From Planomonospora parontospora (lineage in GTDB: Bacteria > Actinomycetota > Actinomycetes > Streptosporangiales > Streptosporangiaceae): a stretch of 64,000 nt of DNA. Positions 26,625 to 35,050 of this stretch are shown piece after piece (the first letter of the stretch is position 1; each line of letters begins with the position of its first letter). The position numbers and the translations under genes are program-made. Location of the stretch: positions 186,001 through 250,000 of the forward strand of contig BMQD01000010.1 in NCBI GenBank assembly GCA_014647935.1, read 5' to 3'. The notes beneath the pieces are model-generated. The model did not search any database, had not been told where the DNA came from, and saw nothing but the letters and a program-made list of their open reading frames with translations.

Positions 26625-27323
26625 ATGGGAGGCGTGAACACGCGAAAGAACTCCGGAGGCGCGACCACCACCCCGGTCAAGCGCCAGCGCACGACGAAGC
26701 GCGCGGCCTCGGCCGGCTCCGCCTCGGAGCGCCGCGACCACCTCGTCAGGCTCGCCGCGGACCTCTTCGCGCGCAAGGGCTTCCAGGCGACCACCGTCCG
26801 CGAGATCGCGGAGGAGGCGGGCATCCTGTCCGGGAGCCTCTACCACCACTTCGACTCCAAGGAGACGATCGTCGACGAGGTGCTCAGCACCTTCCTCGAC
26901 GACCTCATCGGACGCTACCGGGCCGCCCTGGAGCAGGGCGGCGACCCCCGCTCCATCCTGTCGGAGATGGTGCGGATCGGCTTCAGCGCCCTCGAGCCGC
27001 ACCGCGCGGCGATCACCGTCATGCAGAACGACTGGAACTACCTGCGCTCCCTGCCCGGCGACCGCTTCGACTACCTGGTCAGGGCCGAGGACGAGGTCGA
27101 GCGCATGTGGGTCGGGCAGATCAAGCGCGGGCAGGCCGTCGGCCAGTTCCGCCCGGACGTCGACCCCAAGCTCACCTACCGCATGATCCGCGACAGCATC
27201 TGGGTCGCCGTCCGCTGGTTCCGCCCGGGCGGCCGCCTCGACACCGACGGCATCGCCGAGCACTACGTCACCGTCCTGTTCGACGGCCTGGCCACCGGAG
27301 AGCGGACGAGCCAGCGGGGATGA
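26625..27323 (+). CDS. TetR family regulator, KstR2-like
   Basis: A 232-residue repressor. After a Lys/Arg/Thr-rich lead of ~35 residues, the DNA-binding domain reads ATTVREIAEEAGILSGSLYHHFDSKE, and the C-terminal half has RMIRDSIWVAVRWFRPGG. Both segments are strongly similar to KstR2, which controls catabolism of steroid rings C/D in mycobacteria. None of the HIP-pathway genes it usually controls lies nearby. An 8-bp palindrome TTGCGCAA is just upstream. Its stop overlaps the ATG of the AlkD-like gene (ATGA). Confidence 0.85.
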   Translation: MGGVNTRKNSGGATTTPVKRQRTTKRAASAGSASERRDHLVRLAADLFARKGFQATTVREIAEEAGILSGSLYHHFDSKETIVDEVLSTFLDDLIGRYRAALEQGGDPRSILSEMVRIGFSALEPHRAAITVMQNDWNYLRSLPGDRFDYLVRAEDEVERMWVGQIKRGQAVGQFRPDVDPKLTYRMIRDSIWVAVRWFRPGGRLDTDGIAEHYVTVLFDGLATGERTSQRG

Positions 27324-28006
27324 GCGCGGAAGCACTGCAGAAGGCCGTGCGGCTGGCCCTCACGGAGGCCGCCGACCCCGCCAAGGCCTCCGCCATGCAG
27401 GCCTACATGAAGTCCGCCATGCCGTTCCTCGGGGTGCAGGCCGTGCCGCGCCGTACGGCGTTGCGGAGGGTCTTCGCCGAGCACCCGTTCGAGGCCGCAC
27501 CCGAGTGGCGCCGGGCGGCGCTGACCCTGTGGCGCGAGGCGGAGTACCGCGAGGAGCGCTACGCGGCGATCACCCTCACCGGGTCCCCGCCCCGCTGGGG
27601 CCGGACCCTGTACACCCTCCCGATCTACGAGGAGATGATCGTCACCGGCGCCTGGTGGGACTTCGTCGACGAGGTGGCCGTCCACCGGATCGGCCCCCTG
27701 CTGCGGGAGTTCCCCGACACCATGCGCCCGCTCATGCTCGAATGGGCGCACAGCGACGACCTCTGGAAGCGCCGCACGTCGATCATCTGCCAGAACAGGT
27801 TCAGGGCCGCCACCGACACCGGCCTGCTCTACGCCTGCATCGAGCCGAGCCTGTCGGACACCGACTTCTTCGCCCGCAAGGCGATCGGCTGGGCCCTGCG
27901 CGAGTACGCCAAGACCGATCCGCGCGAGGTCGTGCGCTACGTCGCGCACAAGGGGATCACCGGCCTGAGCCGGCGCGAGGCCTTGAAGAACCTCCCCTCG
28001 GCCTGA
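27320..28006 (+). CDS. AlkD-like DNA alkylation repair protein
   Basis: A 228-residue all-helical protein with HEAT-like repeats of the AlkC/AlkD DNA glycosylase family, which removes alkylated bases. Visible are the PFLGVQAVPRR loop near the start, WREAEYREERYAA, TGAWWDFVDEVA, LWKRRTSIICQ and DFFARKAIGWALREYAK, in the family order. ATGA overlap with the KstR2-like gene indicates one transcript. Pairing of a DNA repair gene with a steroid-type regulator is odd and may be accidental. Confidence 0.88.
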   Translation: MSAEALQKAVRLALTEAADPAKASAMQAYMKSAMPFLGVQAVPRRTALRRVFAEHPFEAAPEWRRAALTLWREAEYREERYAAITLTGSPPRWGRTLYTLPIYEEMIVTGAWWDFVDEVAVHRIGPLLREFPDTMRPLMLEWAHSDDLWKRRTSIICQNRFRAATDTGLLYACIEPSLSDTDFFARKAIGWALREYAKTDPREVVRYVAHKGITGLSRREALKNLPSA

Positions 28007-28164
28007 CCCCGCCGGCCGGGCCTCCCCTGCCGCCGGGCCGTCCCCGTCGCCGGACCGCCTCTGGCGCCCCCGTCGCCGGGGCGCCGGCGTCCCGCGGCGG
28101 GGTCGCCGGCGGCCCGTCCGGCACGCGCTCCCCCATGGCCGTACACGGGCCCCGGCCGATCAAC

Positions 28165-28183
28165 TTAGGTAAGCCTGTCCTAA
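28165..28183 (+). promoter_or_regulatory. Iron box (IdeR/DmdR1) upstream of the binding-protein gene
   Basis: TTAGGTAAGCCTGTCCTAA is very close to the 19-bp iron-box consensus TTAGGTTAGSCTMACCTAA. It lies about 40 bp before the substrate-binding protein gene, over its probable promoter. The Fe-loaded repressor would switch the gene off in iron-rich cells. Confidence 0.9.
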
Positions 28184-28223
28184 TATTCTTTGCACCAGCC
28201 TTACCGACTCTCCTGGGGTGCAC

Positions 28224-29249
28224 ATGAGGACTTCGATCCGCCGCCGCTGGGCCGTGTCCGCGGCCGCCGCGATCACGGCCATCCTTGGCCTGACCGCCTG
28301 CAGTTCCGGTACCGGCGGCTCCACGGCCGCCGAACCCGCCGCGGCGGGGAGCCCTGCCGCGGGTTCGGCCGGGACTCGCAGCGTCACGCACGAACTCGGG
28401 ACCACCGACGTCCCCGCCGCGCCCAAGCGCATCGTCTCGGTGAGCGTCACCCTGACCGGCCACCTGCTCGCACTGGAGGCCCCGCTGATCGCCTCGCAGG
28501 CCACCCCGCCCGGGCCGATCACCGATGCCAACGGGTTCTTCTCCCAGTGGGCGGACGTCGCCAAGGAGCGCGGCGTCCAGGTGGCCTATCAGGGCTTCGA
28601 GGCCGACATCGAGAAGGTCATCGCGGCCAAGCCCGACCTCATCATCGGCTCGGCGTCCGGCGCCGACAGCACTGCCAAGGTCTACGACCGGCTCAAGGCC
28701 GTCGCGCCGACCGTGCTCTTCCGCCACGACGACCTCTCCTGGCAGGAGCTCATGACCAAGCTGGGCGGCGCGCTCGGCCTGGAGGCGAACGCGCAGAAGG
28801 TCATCGCCGCCTACGACCAGCGGGTGGCCGAGGTGAAGGGCAAGATCAAGCTTCCCGAGCAGGACGTCGTGCTGCTGCGCGACAACAACACCGACATCCC
28901 CGTCTTCACCGAGGCCTCCGCCCAGGGCGCGCTGCTGTCCTCCCTCGGCTTCCGGCTGCACACCGTCGACTCCTCCCTGGCATCGGCGGACAACCGCGAG
29001 GGCGGCAAGCGCCTGGACATCCTGACCGTCTCGCAGGAGAACATCGTCAAGGGCTTCGGGGACAGCTCGCTGTTCTTCGTCAGCCACACCGCGGACGAGA
29101 TCGCCACGACGACGGCCAAGCCGCTCTGGAAGGACCTGCCCGCCGTCGGCGACGAGCGCGTCCACGACCTCGGCCTCGACTCGTTCCGCATCGACTACTA
29201 CAGCGCGTCCAACGTGGTCGACCGCATCGAGCAGCAGTTCGCCGGCTGA
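28224..29249 (+). CDS. Iron-siderophore ABC transporter substrate-binding lipoprotein
   Basis: Exported lipoprotein of 341 residues that captures ferric siderophore at the membrane. Lipobox LTAC places the lipidated Cys at residue 26; a Ser/Gly/Ala linker follows and then the two-lobed helical-backbone FecB/FepB domain (about 60-335), with PKRIVSVSVTLTGHLLAL and the substrate-lobe segments. An in-frame GTG lies two codons earlier. An iron box lies upstream. Its stop overlaps by one base the ATG of a broken downstream frame. The permease pair is convergent at 29372. Confidence 0.9.
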   Translation: MRTSIRRRWAVSAAAAITAILGLTACSSGTGGSTAAEPAAAGSPAAGSAGTRSVTHELGTTDVPAAPKRIVSVSVTLTGHLLALEAPLIASQATPPGPITDANGFFSQWADVAKERGVQVAYQGFEADIEKVIAAKPDLIIGSASGADSTAKVYDRLKAVAPTVLFRHDDLSWQELMTKLGGALGLEANAQKVIAAYDQRVAEVKGKIKLPEQDVVLLRDNNTDIPVFTEASAQGALLSSLGFRLHTVDSSLASADNREGGKRLDILTVSQENIVKGFGDSSLFFVSHTADEIATTTAKPLWKDLPAVGDERVHDLGLDSFRIDYYSASNVVDRIEQQFAG

Positions 29250-29371
29250 TGAGGAACGTCCCACCCCAGCTCCCCTGCCCCTGTCCGCCCGAGGTCCTCA
29301 CCGGACGGCGCGTCGCCGCGCTGGCCGCGGACCTGCGGGCGGGCAGGGCGGAGGCGCTGACGGCCGCGCGC
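29249..29371 (+). pseudogene. Probable 5' remnant of an enterochelin-esterase-like gene
   Basis: An ATG overlaps the stop of the binding-protein gene (TGATG), the usual sign of a coupled second gene. It encodes MRNVPPQLPCPCPPEVL and then RVAALAADLRAGRAEALTA, which looks like the N-terminus of Fes-type ferric-siderophore esterases. After about 40 codons the frame runs into the opposite-strand permease gene, where it has no coding character. I infer that the rest was lost by deletion or rearrangement. The similarity rests on a short segment. Confidence 0.4.
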
Positions 29372-30412
29372 TCAGGAACGGCCCGCGCGCCACTCCCGGT
29401 GGAGCAGCCAGGCCAGGTAGAGGCCGCCGAGCCCGCCCGTCAGGACGCCCACCGGCAGCTGGCCGGACGTCGGCAGCCTTTGCGCCGCCAGGTCGGCGGC
29501 GGCCAGCAGCAGGGCGCCGGTCGCCGCCGCGGTGGCGACCCCCGCGCCCGGGGCTCCGGTCAGCCGCCGGGAGAGCTGCGGTGCGGCGAGCGCCACGAAG
29601 ACGATGGGGCCGGCCACGGAGACCGCCACCCCGGACAGCAGCACGGCGACGAGCAGCAGGGCCAGGCGGAGCCGCTCCACCGGCAGACCGAGCGCCGAGG
29701 CGGTCTCGTCGCCCATCTCCATCGTGCTCAGCGAGCGGCTCAGCGCCAGCGCCGCCGGGAGCAGCACCGACAGCACCGCCGCCATCGGCCACACCTGCGC
29801 CCAGCCGCTCCCCGCCAGGCTCCCGACGAGCCACACCTTCGCCCCCTGCGACTCGTACAGGTCGGCCCGGGTCAGCAGGTAGGCGATGACCGAGTGGAGC
29901 ATGGCCGTCACCCCGATGCCGACGAGCACCAGCCGGGTGCCCTGCACCCCCCGTTTGAAGGACAGGGCGTACACCAGCAGCCCCGCGCCCAGGCCGCAGG
30001 CCAGCGCGCCCGCGGTGACGGCCAGCGGGGTCACGGTGCCGACGACCAGGAGCATCAGGACCGCCCCCACGGCCGCCCCCGCGTTCACCCCGATGATGTC
30101 CGGGCTGCCGAGCGGGTTGCGGGACAGGCTCTGCACGACGGCGCCGCCGACGCCGAGCGCCGCGCCGACCAGCAGGGCGAGCAGCACGCGCGGGGCGCGC
30201 AGCTCGTAGACCACCATCTCGCTCATGGCGTCGCCCCGGCCGGCCAGGGTCCTGACGACGTCCCCGGCCGAGATCGCCGACCCGGTCCCCAGGGCGAGCA
30301 GCCCGACCGCGGCGGCGGCCCCCAGCAGGCCCAGGAGCACCGCGGCGGCCCGCAGGTGGACCCGGAACGAGACGCGGCGCGACGGGGTGTGGAAGATGCG
30401 GTAGGCGCTCAC
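29372..30412 (-). CDS. FecCD-type siderophore permease, second subunit
   Basis: Inner-membrane permease of 346 residues with about nine or ten membrane helices. Motifs: ELRAPRVLLALLVGAALG near the start, SRNPLGSPDIIGVNAGA, and GPIVFVALAAPQLSRRL in the loop that contacts the ATPase. With the preceding permease it forms the channel of the iron-siderophore ABC importer. GTG at 30412 overlaps the upstream stop by 4 bp. No ATPase gene follows, although the third gene of such operons is usually the ATPase. Confidence 0.92.
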   Translation of the reverse strand: MSAYRIFHTPSRRVSFRVHLRAAAVLLGLLGAAAAVGLLALGTGSAISAGDVVRTLAGRGDAMSEMVVYELRAPRVLLALLVGAALGVGGAVVQSLSRNPLGSPDIIGVNAGAAVGAVLMLLVVGTVTPLAVTAGALACGLGAGLLVYALSFKRGVQGTRLVLVGIGVTAMLHSVIAYLLTRADLYESQGAKVWLVGSLAGSGWAQVWPMAAVLSVLLPAALALSRSLSTMEMGDETASALGLPVERLRLALLLVAVLLSGVAVSVAGPIVFVALAAPQLSRRLTGAPGAGVATAAATGALLLAAADLAAQRLPTSGQLPVGVLTGGLGGLYLAWLLHREWRAGRS

Positions 30413-31395
30413 AGGTCGGCTGTCCTTCGGCGGCGGAGCAGGTAGATGAAGACCGGGGCCCCGATGAAGGCGGTGACGATGCCGCTCTGCAGCTCGCCGG
30501 GCCGTACGACGACCCGGCCCACGACGTCGGCGGTGAGCAGCAGGGCCGGGGCGAGCAGCGCCGAGTGCGCCAGGATCCAGCGGTGGTCCGGGCCGGTGAG
30601 GACGCGCACGGCGTGCGGGGCCATCAGCCCGATGAAGCCGATGGGCCCGGCCGCGGCGGTCGCCGCGCCGCAGAGCAGCATGATCGCCGCGGCCCCGGCC
30701 AGCCGCACGCGCCCCGGGTTCACCCCGAGGCCCTGTCCGGTCTGCTCGCCCAGCGCCACGGCGTTGAGGCCGCGGCCGAGCGCGAGGGCGAGGAGCACGC
30801 CGACCGCGACGAACGGCGCGACCTGCCGGACGACCTCCGCGTCGCGCCCGGCGAGCGCCCCGACGTCCCAGAACCGCCACTGGTTGAACACTCCCGCGTC
30901 CAGGGTGAGCGCCGCATTGATGGCGGCGAGCAGGGAGGCGCTGACGGCCGCGCCGGCGAGCACCAGGCGGGCCGGGTTCGCGGCGCCGCGCCCGGTCGCG
31001 CCGAGCGCGTAGACGGCGACGGTGACCAGCGCCGCGCCCAGGAGGGAGAACCAGACCCAGACCCGCAGGTCCGTGATGCCGAAGAAGAGGACGGCGCAGA
31101 CGACGGCCAGCGAGGCCCCGGCGTTGACCCCGAGCATGCCGGGGTCGGCCAGCGGGTTGCGGGTGAGCGCCTGCATGAGCGCCCCGGACAGGCCCAGCGC
31201 GGCGCCGACGAGGACGCCCAGCAGCGTCCGCGGGATGCGCAGGTCATGGACGACCGCGGCGGTCTCCCCGCCGTCGGGGTGCCAGAGCTGCTGCCAGACC
31301 TCCCCGGGCGGAATCGCCTGCGCGCCGACCGCGATGCTGAGCGCGACCACCGCGGTGAGCACCGCGGAGGAGACGGCGAGCCCCGTCCAGCGCAT
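30409..31395 (-). CDS. FecCD-type siderophore permease, first subunit
   Basis: A 328-residue inner-membrane permease with ~9 helices. DLRIPRTLLGVLVGAALG, TRNPLADPGMLGVNAGAS and GPIGFIGLMAPHAVRVLTG are the family signatures; the last is the coupling loop for the ATP-binding subunit. It begins just downstream of an iron box and overlaps the second permease gene. Together with the divergently placed binding protein at 28224 it makes an iron-regulated uptake set that must borrow an ATPase from elsewhere. Confidence 0.93.
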   Translation of the reverse strand: MRWTGLAVSSAVLTAVVALSIAVGAQAIPPGEVWQQLWHPDGGETAAVVHDLRIPRTLLGVLVGAALGLSGALMQALTRNPLADPGMLGVNAGASLAVVCAVLFFGITDLRVWVWFSLLGAALVTVAVYALGATGRGAANPARLVLAGAAVSASLLAAINAALTLDAGVFNQWRFWDVGALAGRDAEVVRQVAPFVAVGVLLALALGRGLNAVALGEQTGQGLGVNPGRVRLAGAAAIMLLCGAATAAAGPIGFIGLMAPHAVRVLTGPDHRWILAHSALLAPALLLTADVVGRVVVRPGELQSGIVTAFIGAPVFIYLLRRRRTADL

Positions 31396-31410
31396 CGAAC
31401 CTCCCGAATT

Positions 31411-31429
31411 TTAGGCAAGCCTTACCTTA
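31411..31429 (-). promoter_or_regulatory. Iron box upstream of the permease operon
   Basis: TTAGGCAAGCCTTACCTTA (plus strand) matches the IdeR/DmdR1 iron-box consensus at most positions, 16 bp before the permease start. With the box at 28165 it brackets the siderophore cassette, so both units should be repressed by iron together. Confidence 0.88.
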
Positions 31430-31640
31430 CATTAGGGAATACGCCTCCCTTCCGCCGCCCGCCGACCGCCCACCGGCTACCCGTCACCCGCCGGCCGCCC
31501 GCGCGGAGACCGGCGATCGGCACGCCGGGCGCGACGGCCGTGCGGGGACCCGTGCGGGGCGTCCGCGGGCGAAACCGGGCCGCCGCCCGCGTTCGCCGAT
31601 AGGGTTGCCCTGATCCAGACGTCACGCGCGTTAGGCGGCC

Positions 31641-32276
31641 ATGCTCGACCAACGACTCCAGCCGGCGCGGCCGTACGCCGCCCTGATCTTCGACTGCGAC
31701 GGGACCCTCGTGGACACCGCCGCCGCCAACGAGACCGCGTGGCGGGCGGCCCTGGAGACCTGGCAGGTCGAGCTCGACCCCGCCTGGTACCACGCCAGGA
31801 CCGGACTGTCCGCCGATCGCCTCCTGGCCGAGCTGGAGGCCGAGACCGGCGCCGCGCTGGACCACCGGGTGGTGTCCGCCGCCGCGGCCGACGCCTACCG
31901 GTGGCTGGTGGACACCGTCGCGCCGCACCCGCAGGTGGTCGCGGTCGCCGAGGCCCACCGGGGCCGGGTGCCCATGGCGGTGGCCTCCGGCGGGTCGCGC
32001 GGGCGGGTCCGGGAGACCCTGCGCGCCACCGGCCTGCTCCCGTTCTTCGACTCGGTCGTCACCCGCGACGACGTCCGGGAGGGCAAGCCCGCCCCCGACG
32101 TCTACCTGCTCGCCGCCCGGCGGCTGGAGGTGCTCCCGCACGCCTGCGTCGCCTACGAGGACACCGACGAGGGGGTGGCCGCCGCGCTGGCCGCGGGGAT
32201 GGAGGTCATCGACGTCCGCCCGACCCTGCGGGACGCGGCCCGGAGCGGCGGGGAGAGCGCCGCACCGATTGGCTAG
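31641..32276 (+). CDS. HAD family hydrolase (beta-phosphoglucomutase-like)
   Basis: A 211-residue HAD phosphatase. Motif I is FDCDGTLVDT with nucleophile Asp18 and Asp20; the helical cap is residues ~25-90; motif II Ser in MAVASGGSRG; motif III Lys in KPAPDVYLLA; motif IV ED in YEDTDEGVAA. The cap and DGTLVDT pattern fit the beta-phosphoglucomutase/phosphatase group that acts on small sugar phosphates. It reads into a MerR gene only 15 bp downstream; the two may be co-transcribed. Confidence 0.9.
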   Translation: MLDQRLQPARPYAALIFDCDGTLVDTAAANETAWRAALETWQVELDPAWYHARTGLSADRLLAELEAETGAALDHRVVSAAAADAYRWLVDTVAPHPQVVAVAEAHRGRVPMAVASGGSRGRVRETLRATGLLPFFDSVVTRDDVREGKPAPDVYLLAARRLEVLPHACVAYEDTDEGVAAALAAGMEVIDVRPTLRDAARSGGESAAPIG

Positions 32277-32291
32277 CTGTACTATCCACTG

Positions 32292-32933
32292 ATGAGGATC
32301 TCGCAGCTCAGCGCCGTCTCGGGCGTCCCCATCCCGACGATCAAGTACTACCTGCGCGAAGGCCTGCTGCCCGCCGGGGAGCAGACCTCCGCCACCCGCG
32401 CCGAGTACGGCGAGCGGCACGTGCGGCGGCTCCGCCTGATCCGCGCGCTGCTGGAGGTCGGCCACCTGCCCATCGCGGCCATCCGCAAGGTGGTCGCCGC
32501 GGTGGAGGACGAGAGCATGGGCATGCACCGCGTGCTCGGCACCGCCCACTACGCCATCTCCCCGCCGGTCGAGGCCCATCCCGACGACGAGGAGTGGCGG
32601 CGCGCCCGGGCCGAGGCCGACGGCCTCATCGCCGACCTCGGCTGGCAGGTCGACGCCGCCGCCCCCGCCCGCGACGAGCTCGCCCAGGCCGTCCTCACCC
32701 TCGACCGGCTCGGCCTGCCCGCCACCGGCGACGCCCTGCGCCCCTACGCCGAGACGGCCATGCGGCTCGTCGCCGAGCACGAGATCCGCACCATCCCCCT
32801 CGACCGCACCCGGGAGGAGGCGGTCGAGGCGCTGGTCGTCGGCACCGTCGTGCACGGCCGCGTCCTCGACGTCATGCGCCGCCTGGCCCAGGAGTCCGCC
32901 TCGGCCCGGATCTTCGGGGCCCCGCCGGCCTGA
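32292..32933 (+). CDS. MerR family transcriptional regulator
   Basis: A 213-residue regulator with an N-terminal winged HTH at residues 1-70 (RISQLSAVSGVPIPTIKYYLREGLLP) and a dimer helix up to ~85. Residues 95-205 are an all-helical effector region of unknown ligand; no Cys-based metal site is present, so it is not a metal sensor of the MerR/CueR type. It lies just after the HAD gene. No MerR-type 19-bp-spaced promoter was found close by. Confidence 0.87.
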   Translation: MRISQLSAVSGVPIPTIKYYLREGLLPAGEQTSATRAEYGERHVRRLRLIRALLEVGHLPIAAIRKVVAAVEDESMGMHRVLGTAHYAISPPVEAHPDDEEWRRARAEADGLIADLGWQVDAAAPARDELAQAVLTLDRLGLPATGDALRPYAETAMRLVAEHEIRTIPLDRTREEAVEALVVGTVVHGRVLDVMRRLAQESASARIFGAPPA

Positions 32934-33051
32934 GGGCCGCCGGCCCGGTGGGCGTCTCTTCGGGCCTCGGCCCGGCGGTCACCCGCCCGCCGCCTGCGGA
33001 CCCGGGGTCACCGGCTCATCGGCCGCCGCCTGCGAGTCCGCCGCCGCGAGA

Positions 33052-33720
33052 TCATTGGCTCATCGGGTGCTTGAGCAGCCACTGGGCGGCCCGCCGGAGC
33101 AGGGTGCGGTGGACCGGGTTGTCGTAGGAGCGGGTGTCGTGGCCCAGCGCGTCGTAGACCAGGCGGCCGCGCCGTACCGGGCGGGCCCAGACCAGGGGCT
33201 GGCCCATCGAGGAGGCGAGCGGCGTGACGTCCGGCAGGATCGTCAGGTCGCTGTAGACCTCGTCGACCAGGTCGAAGTCCCGCAGGCCCTCGACGATCGG
33301 GTGGTCGCCGTGGACGCGGACGGTGGTCCAGCCCAGCGGCGGATGGTGCGACTTCGGCCACTCCCAGTGGCCGCCCAGCACCCGGGGCCAGCCCTGCCAG
33401 TCGTCGAAGCAGATGGACGCCGCGTGCATGCAGAGCAGGCCGCCGCCGCGCTCCAGGTGGTCCAGCAGCGCCGTACGCGCCTGCGGGGGCAGCTCGAGTC
33501 CCCACCGGTCGCGGTGGGGGGCCAGGTGGTCGGAGGCCATCCGGCAGCGCAGGGCGTTGACGGTGATCAGGTCGTACTCGGGGGCGTCGGCCAGGCCGCC
33601 GGTGATGTCGTCGGTGACCTCCGACTCCACTCCGACCTCGGCGAGGGTCTCGGCCAGCGCGGCGGAGGTCGCGGGGAAGTCGTGGAAGGGGCCGCCGGAG
33701 AGGATCAGGTTGCGTGCCAC
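33052..33720 (-). CDS. ThuA-like domain protein
   Basis: A 222-residue cytoplasmic protein with the ThuA (type 1 glutamine amidotransferase-like) fold: LILSGGPFHDFPATSAAL at the start, GGGLLCMHAASICFDDW in the middle where the family elbow sits, HWEWPKSHHPP, and LGHDTRSYDNPVHRTLLRRAAQWLL at the end. ThuA proteins are associated with trehalose and other sugar use, but the reaction is not known. The GTG at 33720 gives MARNLILSGG. It converges on the MerR gene and is divergent from glnII. Confidence 0.85.
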   Translation of the reverse strand: MARNLILSGGPFHDFPATSAALAETLAEVGVESEVTDDITGGLADAPEYDLITVNALRCRMASDHLAPHRDRWGLELPPQARTALLDHLERGGGLLCMHAASICFDDWQGWPRVLGGHWEWPKSHHPPLGWTTVRVHGDHPIVEGLRDFDLVDEVYSDLTILPDVTPLASSMGQPLVWARPVRRGRLVYDALGHDTRSYDNPVHRTLLRRAAQWLLKHPMSQ

Positions 33721-33839
33721 GGGTCCAGTCCAGCACGGAAGCCCGCAGGCCGCCAGCGGTGTGGGATAAGCCCAGCTCACAGGGGCAGAACCGGCCTGTG
33801 AAGATTTTCCGGCACTCCTGCCTGGCCGAACGGCCCCAA

Positions 33840-33877
33840 GTAACACCACGTTCACATACGGGCAACAGATGCGAAAT
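33840..33877 (+). promoter_or_regulatory. GlnR box upstream of glnII
   Basis: Four half sites follow each other at 11-bp pitch: GTAAC, TTCAC, GCAAC, GAAAT with 6-base gaps. This matches the actinobacterial GlnR box (gTnAC-n6-GaAAC repeated) and lies 57 bp before glnII. GlnR would activate the gene under nitrogen limitation. Confidence 0.75.
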
Positions 33878-33933
33878 CGCGACTTGCGACTCTTCAGGGG
33901 CAGCAGACCACTCCCTCCCCAAGGACTCCGCCG

Positions 33934-34953
33934 ATGACCTTCAAGGCTGAATACATCTGGATCGACGGCACCGAGCCGACCGCCAAGCTCCGCTCGAAGA
34001 CGCGAGTCCTCGCGGACGGCGCAGAGCTCCCGATCTGGGGCTTCGACGGGTCCAGCACCAACCAGGCCGACGGCCACTCCTCCGACCGCGTGCTCAAGCC
34101 GGTCTTCACCTGCCCGGACCCGATCCGCGGCGGCGACAACGTGCTGGTCCTGTGCGAGGTGCTCAACCCCGACATGACCCCGCACTCCAGCAACACCCGC
34201 GCGCCCCTCACCGAGGTCGCCGAGAGGTTCGCCGACCAGGAGTCCTGGTTCGGCATCGAGCAGGAGTACACCTTCTTCAAGGAGGGCCGCCCGCTCGGCT
34301 TCCCGCTGGGCGGCTTCCCGGCCCCGCAGGGCGGCTACTACTGCGGCGTCGGCGCCGACGAGGTCTTCGGCCGCGAGGTCGTAGAGAAGCACCTCGACCG
34401 CTGCCTGGAGGCCGGTCTGGCGATCTCCGGCATCAACGCCGAGGTCATGCCCGGCCAGTGGGAGTTCCAGGTGGGCCCGGCGGGCCCGGTGGAGGTCTCC
34501 GACCACATGTGGGTCGCCCGCTGGCTGCTCTACCGCACCGCGGAGGAGTTCGACATCGCCGCCACGCTCGACGCCAAGCCGGTGAAGGGCGACTGGAACG
34601 GCGCCGGCGCGCACACCAACTTCTCCACCAAGGCGATGCGCGAGGGCTTCGACCCGATCATCACCGCCTGCGAGGCGCTGGGCGAGGGCGACAAGCCCCT
34701 CGAGCACGTCAGGAACTACGGCCACGGCATCGAGGACCGCCTCACCGGCCACCACGAGACCGCCCCGTGGAACAAGTACAGCTACGGCGTCTCCGACCGC
34801 GGCGCCTCGGTTCGCATCCCGTGGCAGGTCGAGGTCGAGAAGAAGGGCTACATCGAGGACCGCCGTCCCAACGCGAACGTCGACCCGTACGTGGTGACCC
34901 GCCTGATCGTGGACACCTGCTGCTCCGCGCTGGAGAAGGCCGGCCAGGTCTGA
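33934..34953 (+). CDS. glnII: Glutamine synthetase type II
   Basis: Eukaryotic-type glutamine synthetase of 339 residues, making glutamine from glutamate, ammonia and ATP. It opens MTFKAEYIWIDGTEPTAKLRSKT, then WGFDGSSTNQA, WFGIEQEYTFF with the metal-binding Glu, GINAEVMPGQWEFQVGP and NGAGAHTNFST. Actinobacteria often carry it beside GlnA. Unlike GlnA it is not adenylylated; control is mainly transcriptional. A four-half-site GlnR box precedes it and an 18-bp hairpin follows the stop. Confidence 0.97.
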   Translation: MTFKAEYIWIDGTEPTAKLRSKTRVLADGAELPIWGFDGSSTNQADGHSSDRVLKPVFTCPDPIRGGDNVLVLCEVLNPDMTPHSSNTRAPLTEVAERFADQESWFGIEQEYTFFKEGRPLGFPLGGFPAPQGGYYCGVGADEVFGREVVEKHLDRCLEAGLAISGINAEVMPGQWEFQVGPAGPVEVSDHMWVARWLLYRTAEEFDIAATLDAKPVKGDWNGAGAHTNFSTKAMREGFDPIITACEALGEGDKPLEHVRNYGHGIEDRLTGHHETAPWNKYSYGVSDRGASVRIPWQVEVEKKGYIEDRRPNANVDPYVVTRLIVDTCCSALEKAGQV

Positions 34954-34974
34954 TCCCGCGGGCGATCCGGGGGA

Positions 34975-35016
34975 CGGAGGCCGCGGACACCCTGCCGGGG
35001 GTGTCCGCGGCCTCCG
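34975..35016 (+). terminator. Strong terminator of glnII
   Basis: A perfect 18-bp stem: CGGAGGCCGCGGACACCC (34975-34992) and its exact reverse complement (34999-35016) around the loop TGCCGG, 22 bp past the glnII stop. It separates glnII from the SDR gene on the same strand. Confidence 0.85.
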
Positions 35017-35050
35017 CGTTCCACGCGCACCCGCCGTGTAGCGTCGAGCC

